Below are positions 33,659 through 41,899 of a stretch of 64,000 bases of DNA, piece by piece (the stretch's first letter is position 1; each line of letters begins with the position of its first letter). The notes under the pieces were generated by a model, which saw only the letters and a program-made list of their open reading frames with translations, was not told the DNA's origin and made no database searches. This DNA is from Arthrobacter sp. M4 (lineage in GTDB: Bacteria; Actinomycetota; Actinomycetes; Actinomycetales; Micrococcaceae). The position numbers and the translations under genes are program-made. The stretch lies in contig NZ_JAIWYX010000002.1 in assembly GCF_020251205.1 (NCBI RefSeq), forward strand, positions 62,001-126,000, written 5' to 3'.

Positions 33659-36600
33659 TCAGGCGGCCTCGTTCATCCAGTTCTTGGTGAACGTCTCCTC
33701 GAGCATCCGGACGTAGGTGTCCAGGTCCAGCGAGGCGATGAGCCGCTCGATCCGGTCGGCCGGCAGCTGGTGCAGGTCGTCGTTGACGACGACCATCGAC
33801 CAGGTTGGGTCGATGGCGTTAATGCGCCGCACCACGACGTCTTGGTCGTCCGGGAGCACGGCGAGCCCGTCCGACATGCTGGCCTCGGCGCGGGAGCGGG
33901 CCCAGCCGTGATGGCGCAGCACCTCCAGCGCGACCGGGTCGCGCTTGGTCCGGCCGATGTCCTCTTCGCGGCGCTTGGCCTGGCTGGCCGCGGTGACCTT
34001 CCAGGCACCGGCGTTGAGCAGGCTCCGGGCGTTCTCAGTGCCCTCGCGGACGATGAACACCCGGTTGACCATCTGCAGCACCTGCGGGTCGCGGACGTTG
34101 GTCACGTGACCCTGCTCGCTGTACTTCACACCCACGGCGGGGTCGATGGGTGCAGCCGAGAAGGGGTAGGTGATCGAGCCGCGGGAGGCCGCGATGACGT
34201 TCTGGAACAGCAGGAGCGACCGGATCGGGTCGTCCTCCAGGACCGCCTCCTCGATCACCTTCCGGCCCAGCATCAGGTCGAAGGGCTCCGCGATCGCCGA
34301 CTCTCCCCTGCTCGCCACCGTCTGCAGGTAGCGGGCCAGTGCGAAGTCGATCACGGCTGGGTGGGCCAGCGACTTCGTCGGAGTCGGGCCCGCGTGGCAG
34401 GCCAGCGTGCCGCCACCGGCGGCGATGATCGGACTGTCTGCCACGGACCGCCCCGGCTCCGGGGCCTCCAGCTCCAGGCGGTTGTTCGAGTCCTTGCTGA
34501 TGAGGAACATCAGCTCAGGTTCGATGTCGACGCCGATGGCCTCCTGCTGCTCGGCGAGCACCCGGTTGTTGGTCGCTTCGTCGAATCCGTTCTCGCCGCC
34601 GACGACCGAGTAGAGGCCGTCGGTGTTGGTGGAGATGATCCTCGCCCCGGCCAGGGTCTGGGCCTGTCCGATCCGCCAGCTGAACAGCTGGCCAAGGATG
34701 CGCATCGAGATGATGCGGTTGTTCATCCGGATCGGCGTGCGGTGACTTGCGTCGCCTGCGCCCGAGGCCGAGTTGAGGATCAGCTTCGTGCCGTTGCGCA
34801 GCACGCCGAGCCCGGCGATCTGAGCCTTCAGCCGCCCAGCTTCAGGGCTGTCGCCCGGAAGCTGGGCCAGCTGCTTCTTCAGCCCCTTGATCTCCTGGCC
34901 GTAGCGCTCCTTGTCGAAGAAGATCTTCGCGTAGCGGTCCTCACCCAGCTCGGGGTTCCAGAACGCCCGCATGTTGCGCAGCAGGTTCGGGTAGTAGCTG
35001 GTGAAGTCCTCGTGGATCACCAGGCCAGCCGAGGTGCGTGCGAACTTCGGGTGCAGCTTGTCGGAGCCGTCTTCCTTGGCGATGAACAGCTCCGGCTTCT
35101 TCTTGGCCGGCTCATCGCGGTAGGCGGCATTGGTGGCCGTGCTGTTGGCGAGTACCACCTTGCCTTCCAGGACACCGCCGTCGGGCAGGACGACGTTCAG
35201 CGCCTCCGCCTCGGGCCGCTGGGTGGTCAACAGGTCCGCCGGGTCAGGCACCTGGGCCTGGGCGCGGGCGAGCTGCCCGGCCTGGTCAGGGTCGTCCTTC
35301 TTCGGCTTGCGGTACTTGACCTTCTCCGGGTCCGAACCCAGCAGGACCAGCCGCTTGTCGACGAAGGTGCCGTCGGGCAGGCGGAGCATGGCGTGCTGAC
35401 GTTTGGCCTCGGCCACGAAGTCCTTTGCGTCCGGGAAGGCCTGCGCTGCCCGGATGAGCATCATGGTCTGATCGTTGTGCTCGACCTTCTCGGCGTTGAA
35501 CACCGACAGGTCGGCTTCGGCCCCATGGATGCCACCGGTGGAGAACGTGGCGAAGCAGGACGACGGCGAGGCGTCCGCCCGGAAATACGGCACGTTGTTC
35601 GGGGTCTTGGGCACATCGTGCAGAGACCGGGCCGGAAGGCTGAACTTGTCGCGGTACTCCTCGGAGTCGTTGAAGTTCTGCCCCTCGATCGAGCGGTAGT
35701 ACGCCACGACTTGCAGGAACTGCCGGTGGGCCTCGCGCTGGGCTGCAGTCACTTCGGAGTGGGTGGCCGGGTCGGGCGCGACGTTCTCCTCGAAGAAGCG
35801 CACGCACTCGTCGAGCACGTTGACCGGCTCGATCCCGCGTTCTTTAGCGACCTCGGGGTGCGGATATACGAAGGACACCGCCTCGATGTCATCCAGTGAG
35901 GCGTTGGGTGCGAGGATGCGGCCCACGAACTTTGCCGATGAGGAGTCGACTGCCAGCCGGTCCTTGCGCACCGCACCGTTCTTGGTGAACACCGTTTCGG
36001 TGAACTGGGCGAGCAGAGCGGCCTTGAGATCGAAGTTGCTCGCGTACGCCGGGTGCCGGAACAGCTGGGCCAGACCAAGGCAGTCCGAGACGTTGTAGGC
36101 CAGCAGCTCATAGAGATCCTCTACCGCCTCGATGCTCGTGTCATGACTGAGCTTCTCGGATTCCTTGATCTGGCGGCCGAGCATCCCGAGCAGGCGCTTG
36201 AGGCTGACCTTGGACTGCAGTTCGTTCAGCCGGGCCACGTCCAGGTGCCGGCCCGAGTGAAGCATGGCGCGACGGATCTTCGCAGCCGCCCCGTCCCAGC
36301 CGAGGTAGCCAGGCATGTACTCGATGTGCTGGGACGAGAAGAGCTGGTCGTTGTGGTCGCGCAGAGTACGGGCCGTGGTCGGCTGAAACGGCCGACCGCT
36401 GCCCGGGGCCGGAAACGCCTCGTTGAGGTAGAGCGCGACCATGGTCGTGTCATAGTTCATTGAGTTGTAGCCAGCAAGGAACGGATGCAGTGCCGGGTCG
36501 TACTCGGGGTCTGTGTCGCAGACCGGACGCAGCGCCGCGGGATACCCGCCTGGGTCGGAGTGGTTGCACACCTGGTCGGCGTTCGAGAGACCCATCAGTT

Positions 36601-36883
36601 CGGCGAGCCGGAGGCTGCCCCGTTCGCCGCCGAGGTTCCAAAGCTGGACGCTGACTGCGGGCAGCCCCGGGTTGGAGCGGATCACGGTGTCGTAGAGGGC
36701 CTGGGGGTCGACGGAGGCGACCAGCGCCGGGTCGTCGGCCAGGAAGAAGATCTCCAGGTCGTGGACGGCGCGGCCCGGCCGCGGGGTGTAGGCGCACAGC
36801 GTGAAGACGTTCGACAGCGATTCGATGTCGTAGAACGTGAAGAGCGCGGTCTCAGCTGTGGCGGGGGTGCGCTGGGTGGTCAT
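33659..36883 (-). CDS. Family-B DNA polymerase with 3'-5' exonuclease domain, 1074 aa
   Basis: The N-terminal exonuclease has all three motifs: YDIESL (Exo I, about residue 18), GYNSMNYD (Exo II, about 140) and YNVSDCLGL (Exo III, about 262). The polymerase domain shows motif A DFTSYYPN (about 624), motif B KLILNSASG (about 700) and motif C STNTDGLY (about 748; family B normally reads DTDS). It is divergent but intact and large for the family. ATG at 36883 follows AAAGGCC; an in-frame GTG further upstream is less likely. With PrimPol and an SF3 helicase it could replicate the element independently of the host replicase. Confidence 0.88.
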   Translation of the reverse strand: MTTQRTPATAETALFTFYDIESLSNVFTLCAYTPRPGRAVHDLEIFFLADDPALVASVDPQALYDTVIRSNPGLPAVSVQLWNLGGERGSLRLAELMGLSNADQVCNHSDPGGYPAALRPVCDTDPEYDPALHPFLAGYNSMNYDTTMVALYLNEAFPAPGSGRPFQPTTARTLRDHNDQLFSSQHIEYMPGYLGWDGAAAKIRRAMLHSGRHLDVARLNELQSKVSLKRLLGMLGRQIKESEKLSHDTSIEAVEDLYELLAYNVSDCLGLAQLFRHPAYASNFDLKAALLAQFTETVFTKNGAVRKDRLAVDSSSAKFVGRILAPNASLDDIEAVSFVYPHPEVAKERGIEPVNVLDECVRFFEENVAPDPATHSEVTAAQREAHRQFLQVVAYYRSIEGQNFNDSEEYRDKFSLPARSLHDVPKTPNNVPYFRADASPSSCFATFSTGGIHGAEADLSVFNAEKVEHNDQTMMLIRAAQAFPDAKDFVAEAKRQHAMLRLPDGTFVDKRLVLLGSDPEKVKYRKPKKDDPDQAGQLARAQAQVPDPADLLTTQRPEAEALNVVLPDGGVLEGKVVLANSTATNAAYRDEPAKKKPELFIAKEDGSDKLHPKFARTSAGLVIHEDFTSYYPNLLRNMRAFWNPELGEDRYAKIFFDKERYGQEIKGLKKQLAQLPGDSPEAGRLKAQIAGLGVLRNGTKLILNSASGAGDASHRTPIRMNNRIISMRILGQLFSWRIGQAQTLAGARIISTNTDGLYSVVGGENGFDEATNNRVLAEQQEAIGVDIEPELMFLISKDSNNRLELEAPEPGRSVADSPIIAAGGGTLACHAGPTPTKSLAHPAVIDFALARYLQTVASRGESAIAEPFDLMLGRKVIEEAVLEDDPIRSLLLFQNVIAASRGSITYPFSAAPIDPAVGVKYSEQGHVTNVRDPQVLQMVNRVFIVREGTENARSLLNAGAWKVTAASQAKRREEDIGRTKRDPVALEVLRHHGWARSRAEASMSDGLAVLPDDQDVVVRRINAIDPTWSMVVVNDDLHQLPADRIERLIASLDLDTYVRMLEETFTKNWMNEAA

Positions 36884-36931
36884 GGGTCTGGCCTTTCGGT
36901 CGTCACCGGCCGTCACGGCCGGGGTATGCAG

Positions 36932-37159
36932 TTATCTGGTCGGGGTGCCGGGCGCTGCCGCGGATGGCCTTAGGCGGCGCTTTTTCCTTGTGACGGGCGC
37001 GGGGACCGGCCGGGCACCGCGGGCCCATCGACCTCCCACCAGGGAGTAGCCGAAGTGCTCACGCTGGCCGGTGCAGTCGGCGCATTCCTTTCCGGGTGAG
37101 ACTCCCTCTCCTGCACATCCGCCTTTCCAGTCCGGTTCGTTCGGGTGCGGCTGGGTCAT
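36932..37159 (-). CDS. Small Cys-containing protein, 75 aa
   Basis: ATG at 37159 (MTQPHPNEP) follows GGAAAACAGGA. Cys residues in GGCAGEG and ECADC suggest a small zinc site; the C-terminal half is Arg-rich. It precedes the polymerase gene by 48 bases in the same operon. Confidence 0.7.
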   Translation of the reverse strand: MTQPHPNEPDWKGGCAGEGVSPGKECADCTGQREHFGYSLVGGRWARGARPVPAPVTRKKRRLRPSAAAPGTPTR

Positions 37160-37181
37160 GTCCTGTTTTCCGTTCTTGTCT

Positions 37182-37418
37182 TCACTCGATCGGGTTGTGT
37201 GGAGAGCGGCGGCGCGGGGCGTCCATCCGGCTGGAGGCCTCAGCCACGAGCCGCCGCTTCTCCTCCGGGTCGGCACTGATCTGCGAGCGGACGATCAGGT
37301 TGGTGATCCGCTGTTCGCGGGCGACATCGGCCAGCGCGGTGCTCGCCCTGCCTTGTTGCTTGGCAAGGTCGGTCACCGCCCGGGCTAGCTCGGTGATGGC
37401 CCTGGCGATTGTGGGCAT
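37182..37418 (-). CDS. Small helical protein, 78 aa
   Basis: GAGAGGA precedes the ATG at 37418 (MPTIARAI). Nearly all helix, with heptad-like ITELARAVTDLAKQQ. It sits 7 bases after the SF3 helicase gene. No family recognised; a replication accessory role is inferred from position. Confidence 0.7.
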   Translation of the reverse strand: MPTIARAITELARAVTDLAKQQGRASTALADVAREQRITNLIVRSQISADPEEKRRLVAEASSRMDAPRRRSPHNPIE

Positions 37419-37425
37419 GGTCGGA

Positions 37426-39267
37426 TCAGTCCTCTCCTGTGGTGTCCTCGTCGTCGGCGTCCACCTGGGCGGCGGGACCTGTGTGCCGGAGCAGGCCGCG
37501 GTAGTTGGCCTGAAGGACCGGCTGCGACTTCTTTTTCGGGTCCGAGCCGCTGTAGTGCGGGTTCATCCACTTCTTCAGCTCGTACTCGGCGATGGTCGTC
37601 TCGGGGGTGGCCATCATCTGGCCGGGGCGGATCTTCTTGTTCTTGTCCGGGCAGTGCCACAGCGGGTCAGGCCGCACGATCGCAACCAGGTCCGTGATGA
37701 ACTGCTTGTTGCTCACGGGCGACCCCGAGGGCGAGACGTCTGCGAACCAGGCCTTGTAGAGGTCATAGGTGAAGGTGAAAGGCACCAGGTCCCACACCAG
37801 CCGCTCGCGGAACTCTTCCCAGAAGGCGCGCACGGGGTCGTTGGCCTCCTTGTACTCGGCCAGGACCACCTTGGTCGCCACCGGCTCGGAGAGCTGGTAG
37901 TAGTTGCCCGGGTCGGCTGCGCCGGCGCGGTTGAGCACGTACCAGAGGGCGTACTCCAGGACCTCGCGGCGCTGGAGGTAGTCGTCCTTGATGTACTTGC
38001 GCTCCATGCCGGTGAAGCTCTTGTTGAACGGTACGAACAGCTGCCGGCGGTAGAAGCTTTCGGACTTGTCCTTCACGCGCGGGAACTCGTTGAGGCACTG
38101 GACCATGAAGCCGAAGAACTGGTAGGCGATCGGCATCCGGTACTTCCGGTTGATCTGGATGACGTCGTTGGTGACGATCGCCTTCAGGTTGGCCGCTTTG
38201 TCGATGAAGGTGCCCACGTCGTTCTCGTCGACGATGATCGCGTTGGCGCGCACGAGCGGCTCGAGCGCGAAGTCCTTGCCGAAGTCGCTCAGCGGGATCG
38301 AGGTGTGCGAGCGTGGCCCGCACAGGTTGCGCATGAGCGAGCACAGCGTGCCCTTGCCGTTGTTGCCCTGTTCTGAATAGAACCAGGCAGTCTTGCCCCA
38401 GCTGACGTGCGGCCGGATGATCGCGCCGATGACCTCCCAGAGCAGCTCGGGGATACCCTCCTCGTCGGAGAGCTCGTGGATCCAGGACTCGATGTCCCAG
38501 ACCGAGCCGTCGACAGGGTGGACGATCACCGGGTTGTCCGGGTCTTCGACGTAGTCGATGTGGCACTTGGCCAGGAACACCAGTGCCGGGTCGAAGGGTA
38601 CGAGCGACTTGGGTTCGAAGTGGAAGGCCTTGCCGCCCTCATAAATGTCCCGGGCCTCGCGGCCGTAGTGGAACACGCCGTTGTTCACGGCGATGAGGTC
38701 TCTGTGGCTGCACTGGTGCCGGCGCGGACTGTCCTCGCGGAGTACTGCCAGGACCTCGGCGAACTCCTTGAGTGTCAGCTGCGTGTTGTAACGGCGTGCC
38801 GTGGTGCGGATGTCGTCCTCGCTGGTGGTGTACGTGCCGCGGCCCGGGCCGGTGGCCTGGTACATCGCCAGCAGGTCGTACTCGCGGTCAGTGTCCTTGG
38901 CGCTGGGGGCGATGCGGATCACGTGGTGCAGGCTCAACAGGATTTGCGCCACTTGCCAGTAGGTCAGGTGCCGGGCCAGGGGCAGCTTCTCGGCGGCCAC
39001 CTTGGTCTTGCTGTTCTCGGCCTTGGAGACGCCGTTCACGATCGCGAGCAGCTGCTTCTCGAGAAGGCGCGGTGCCGGCGGGTCCGACGGGTCGATCAGC
39101 TGGAGGTAGACCTCGGTCGCGCGCGTGACGATTTCGTTTTGCGGGGCGATGTCGCCGCCGTCGGCGAAGTACGTCATGACCTCGGTGAAGGCGTCGGCGA
39201 CAGGGTTGGTCGAGGGGGTGTCGAAGTCCTCGTCGAAGACGGGCGTTGGGTCGTCAGGAGTCGTCAT
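37426..39267 (-). CDS. SF3 helicase, phage/plasmid primase-helicase (D5/P4-like), 613 aa
   Basis: The Walker A motif SEQGNNGKGT (about residue 300) with the following IIVDENDVG, NLKAIVTND and INRKYRMP match the superfamily 3 helicases of the P4/D5 group that open plasmid and phage origins. The N-terminal 280 residues, usually a D5-N or primase domain, are of uncertain function; the separate PrimPol gene may supply priming. The ATG at 39267 is chosen over a GTG at 39354 because that GTG lies at the predicted transcription start. The promoter (TTGCGA, 18 bases, TAGAGT) and iteron array lie just upstream. Confidence 0.9.
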   Translation of the reverse strand: MTTPDDPTPVFDEDFDTPSTNPVADAFTEVMTYFADGGDIAPQNEIVTRATEVYLQLIDPSDPPAPRLLEKQLLAIVNGVSKAENSKTKVAAEKLPLARHLTYWQVAQILLSLHHVIRIAPSAKDTDREYDLLAMYQATGPGRGTYTTSEDDIRTTARRYNTQLTLKEFAEVLAVLREDSPRRHQCSHRDLIAVNNGVFHYGREARDIYEGGKAFHFEPKSLVPFDPALVFLAKCHIDYVEDPDNPVIVHPVDGSVWDIESWIHELSDEEGIPELLWEVIGAIIRPHVSWGKTAWFYSEQGNNGKGTLCSLMRNLCGPRSHTSIPLSDFGKDFALEPLVRANAIIVDENDVGTFIDKAANLKAIVTNDVIQINRKYRMPIAYQFFGFMVQCLNEFPRVKDKSESFYRRQLFVPFNKSFTGMERKYIKDDYLQRREVLEYALWYVLNRAGAADPGNYYQLSEPVATKVVLAEYKEANDPVRAFWEEFRERLVWDLVPFTFTYDLYKAWFADVSPSGSPVSNKQFITDLVAIVRPDPLWHCPDKNKKIRPGQMMATPETTIAEYELKKWMNPHYSGSDPKKKSQPVLQANYRGLLRHTGPAAQVDADDEDTTGED

Positions 39268-39355
39268 GCTGCTGTCTTTCTCGATCGCGTCGAGTACCTG
39301 CCGGCAGTGAGTGGGAAGCCGATTGGTCTCGTAATCGAATAGGAACGTGCTCACG

Positions 39356-39385
39356 ACTCTATGCCATCCGAATGGTCTTTCGCAA
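39356..39385 (-). promoter_or_regulatory. Promoter of the SF3 helicase operon
   Basis: On the leftward strand: -35 TTGCGA (39385-39380), 18-base spacer, -10 TAGAGT (39361-39356). The spacer contains GACCATTCGG, a one-base variant of the TCGAATGGTC motif, in the place expected for a repressor site. Confidence 0.6.
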
Positions 39386-39516
39386 CGAGTCGACTGATAG
39401 CTGACTCATGGTCCGACAGAGGTCCCGGGTGGTACCCGGGTGGGGCTCGGAGGGGTCGCGCGCGAGACCCGGAGGCCACGGCGACACGACGAGAGCGTGC
39501 GGTCTGGAATGAGAAA

Positions 39517-39553
39517 CAGCGGCTCCGGGGGCGTATGCCCCACGGAGCCGCTG
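39517..39553. terminator. Hairpin between the SF3 promoter and the iteron array
   Basis: CAGCGGCTCCG (39517-39527) pairs with 39543-39553 around an inner GGGGC-GTAT-GCCCC stem. It would isolate the origin region from leftward read-through. A second hairpin GGGCGGC-GTGA-GCCGCCC lies at about 39588-39605. Confidence 0.55.
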
Positions 39554-39707
39554 GCTTCTCGTGCTCGAGCACTCCCCCGCGGGCGGCGTGAGCCGCCCGA
39601 CCCCCTGGTCGGGGTTCGGGGAGTTCTTCCGACCGGCCGGCCGGGAACCTCCAGAGCTGGGATCCGGCTGCAGCAGCGAGCCGGTATACCCCCTTTGGGT
39701 ATCGGAA

Positions 39708-40132
39708 GGTGTACCACTTGACGTGGTACACCTGCTTCCCCTGGTCAGTCGGGGATTTCAGGACTTCTCCAAACGGGGTGTACCACATGGAGATTTGCAC
39801 GTGGTACAGGCGTTTGCCCTGGTCAGACGTGGCTTTATATACCCCCTGTACCACTTGTACCACTAAATAAAGACTAGATATACGCGCATGGGGATAAGAG
39901 CTCTTACTGGCTGGATGACCGATCGGAGGCGTCCTTCGCGCACATATGTAAACGCTCGGAATCTGGTGGTACTCGTGGTACACCTGCCGAAAACGCTGAT
40001 CTACCAAGGCAAAACGGCGTACCACGTCCGCTCGGGCACGTGGTACCGACTTCCTCGGCCGCGGTCGCCTGACCCGCCGTTTGAGCAGGCCAGCACTGGG
40101 ATCGGGAGGTGTACCACGACACGTGGTACACC
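39708..40132. repeat. GTGTACCAC iteron-like array, candidate replication origin
   Basis: At least eleven half-sites of TGTACCAC/GTGGTACA. Perfect pairs: GGTGTACCAC-N5-GTGGTACACC at 39708-39732 and again at 40108-40132. Others: 39779-39786 with 39801-39808; direct repeats at 39847-39854 and 39856-39863; 39966-39972 and 39975-39984; and GTACCACGT-N10-ACGTGGTAC at 40019-40046. An AT-rich patch (about 39832-39890) lies inside. Together with the adjacent SF3 helicase, this is the best oriV candidate. No protein-coding sequence is supported from 39386 to 40474. Confidence 0.7.
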
Positions 40133-40259
40133 TCGGCGCTGCGTCCTCCCGTGCAGCGGAGCATCAGGCCCTGACGGCCCTGACGGGAGCGATCGTGATG
40201 GGTCCGGCGTCCTGGTCGACCGGGTTTCCGAGTTATTCCGAGTGATTCGAGACAGGCCT

Positions 40260-40269
40260 TCGAATGGTC
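40260..40269. promoter_or_regulatory. TCGAATGGTC motif at the right flank of the origin region
   Basis: Exact copy of the element-wide 10-mer, 24 bases before the rightward promoter at 40293. Confidence 0.5.
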
Positions 40270-40292
40270 GCCGGAATGGGATGCCGACTGCA

Positions 40293-40322
40293 TTGCACAT
40301 GATGAATCGACACTGATAGAGT
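40293..40322 (+). promoter_or_regulatory. Rightward promoter in the origin region
   Basis: TTGCAC (40293-40298), an 18-base spacer and TAGAGT (40317-40322), matching the SF3 and ParR promoters in design. Confidence 0.6.
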
Positions 40323-40328
40323 GGGCAT

Positions 40329-40440
40329 CGGTGTTAGGGCCAGGAACCGTCACCAGGTGTTGTTGTCACAGGAACGTGAAAACAGAAAGGCCGGAGAAGC
40401 ATCCCCGTGGGAAGGGAGCTCTCCGGCCTTTCTGCGCGTT
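40329..40440 (+). ncRNA. Candidate small RNA next to the origin
   Basis: The promoter at 40293-40322 is followed, with no supported coding sequence, by the perfect 14-bp terminator hairpin at 40384-40433, giving a predicted RNA of about 110 bases. Plasmids often use such RNAs to control replication. Ends are estimated from the promoter and hairpin, and no known RNA family is recognised. Confidence 0.35.
40384..40433. terminator. Bidirectional terminator
   Basis: AGAAAGGCCGGAGA (40384-40397) pairs perfectly with TCTCCGGCCTTTCT (40420-40433) and serves both the candidate RNA and the leftward gene ending at 40475. Confidence 0.8.
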
Positions 40441-40474
40441 CACGCTGGTGCGAGGCCCTGGGTGCGCCGGCCGC

Positions 40475-40885
40475 CTAGAAGGCGGCCGCGCCGCGGCCTC
40501 GCCGGTATCCCGCATTGGGGGACTCGGGTATGTGGGCACGGACCCGGTGGCCGTCCTCGACGGCGTACAGGATGTCGTAGGTGATGGAGACGTTGCGGTT
40601 GCAGGGCATCACACCCTGCCTCCGGTGCATCTCGAGCTTGCGGAAGCCAGCGACGGACTCGGCACGTTCGAAGAAGCGGGCGAGCATCTCGCGGGCGCGT
40701 TCGTGCGCCTGCTCCGCCGTGCGGCCGCTGGTGCTCATGGTGAAGAAGTGCATGGACCCTCGATCGAAGGTCGGCCTCTCACCGGTGTCGAAGTCGCTGG
40801 CGAACCGCGCGCGGCGCACTTCGCTGCCGCTGGGGCGCACGAGCCGGCCTTGCGCGTCATACGCGCACTTATTGACGACGGCCAT
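40475..40885 (-). CDS. Unknown protein beside the origin, 136 aa
   Basis: GGAGG precedes the ATG at 40885 (MAVVNKCAYD). Arg-rich, with Cys residues at both ends and FERAESVAGFRKLEMHRRQ in the middle. No family recognised. Its position next to the iterons makes an initiator or accessory role worth considering, but there is no sequence support. Confidence 0.7.
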   Translation of the reverse strand: MAVVNKCAYDAQGRLVRPSGSEVRRARFASDFDTGERPTFDRGSMHFFTMSTSGRTAEQAHERAREMLARFFERAESVAGFRKLEMHRRQGVMPCNRNVSITYDILYAVEDGHRVRAHIPESPNAGYRRGRGAAAF

Positions 40886-41055
40886 GGTGGATCCACCTCC
40901 TCTCAGGTCTGGCTGACGAAAATCCTTCAGCCAATCCCCCGGTGACCGGATCACCCCGGTCACCCGAGAGCAGGCCCTCCGGAGCGACCGTCGGCCCACG
41001 GCCGAAAGGTCGCCCGGAGGGCACCAGCGTCAGTCCTGCACATTGAGCCCGGCCG

Positions 41056-41880
41056 CTATGCGGCCTGTGGCTCGCTTTCCCCGCCTTCTTCCCCGCCGGC
41101 CTCCCTGTCGTCTTGTGCAGGCCCGGGCGCGGGTGCCGCCATGCGGTACACCGCCAGGGCGCACGCGAGGAACGCCGCGGTCATCAGCAGCGCTGAGACG
41201 GGGTTCGCCAGTGCGCCCAGCAGCTGGGCGGGGACAAGGACGGCCGCGAGGTTGAAGGCCAGGTGGAGCAGCACGCACGGCCACAGGACGCGGGTGCGTT
41301 CGTAGACCAGCGCCAGCAGCACCGCCAGGGGCAGCGTGGCAGCAAACTGGACGACGTTGGCGTGCAGCAGGCTGAAGCCCGCGGCGGTGACGAGCACCGC
41401 CGCGACGATGCCGACCCTGCGCCGCAGCAGCGGGTAGAGCAGGCCGCGGAAAAGCATCTCCTCGGCCACCGGCGCTGCCACCAGTGCGAGCAGGAGGGCC
41501 ACGACGGGCCCGGCGTCTGTCCTGGCTCGGGTCGATTCATCGAATCCCGCCGAGCCGCCCAGGGTATAGAGCCACAGGGCCAAGGACTGGCCGGCGAAGA
41601 ACGCCAGAGCCAGGCACCCAAGCACCGTTCGGGTAAAGCGCGGTGTTCCGGACATCGGTCGGACCGTTGGCGCGTTGGCGAACCACCGGGGCCGGAAGAG
41701 CCTGGCAGCGCCGACGAGCAGCGCCACCAGGCCTCCGAGCACCGCCGTACCCAGGACGGGCTCACCGACCACGGAAACTACGGCAAGGCCAAGTCCCAGG
41801 TAGGCGGCGAGCACGCCGAGGGGCACGAGGACACACCACGCGATGGAGACGAGCCGGGACTTGATGGGTGGAGCGGGCAT
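41056..41880 (-). CDS. CPBP-family intramembrane glutamic protease, 274 aa
   Basis: Eight or so hydrophobic segments. CPBP (Rce1-like) motifs are complete: EEMLFRG (about residue 139), GFSLLHAN and LHLAFNL, which provide the catalytic Glu and metal-binding His/Asn residues. The soluble C-terminal tail is acidic. AAAGGAGG precedes the ATG. Such proteases process membrane or secreted peptides; its substrate here is unknown. Confidence 0.88.
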   Translation of the reverse strand: MPAPPIKSRLVSIAWCVLVPLGVLAAYLGLGLAVVSVVGEPVLGTAVLGGLVALLVGAARLFRPRWFANAPTVRPMSGTPRFTRTVLGCLALAFFAGQSLALWLYTLGGSAGFDESTRARTDAGPVVALLLALVAAPVAEEMLFRGLLYPLLRRRVGIVAAVLVTAAGFSLLHANVVQFAATLPLAVLLALVYERTRVLWPCVLLHLAFNLAAVLVPAQLLGALANPVSALLMTAAFLACALAVYRMAAPAPGPAQDDREAGGEEGGESEPQAA

Positions 41881-41899
41881 CCCCGCCTCCTTTCCGTGG

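Noticed and set aside
33572..35899. Rightward open frame of 775 codons over the polymerase gene
   Set aside because: Low-complexity shadow of the polymerase coding strand, with no recognisable domain.
39268..39354. Upstream GTG start for the SF3 helicase
   Set aside because: The GTG at 39354 lies directly after the -10 (39361-39356), so it would not be in the transcript; the ATG at 39267 is used.
39351..40025. Leftward frame of 224 codons across the iteron array
   Set aside because: It reads through palindromic repeats and the SF3 promoter, has no ribosome site, and its sequence is just the translated repeats.
39708..40132. CRISPR array
   Set aside because: Repeats are palindromic half-sites at irregular spacing with no unique spacers of constant length and no cas genes nearby.
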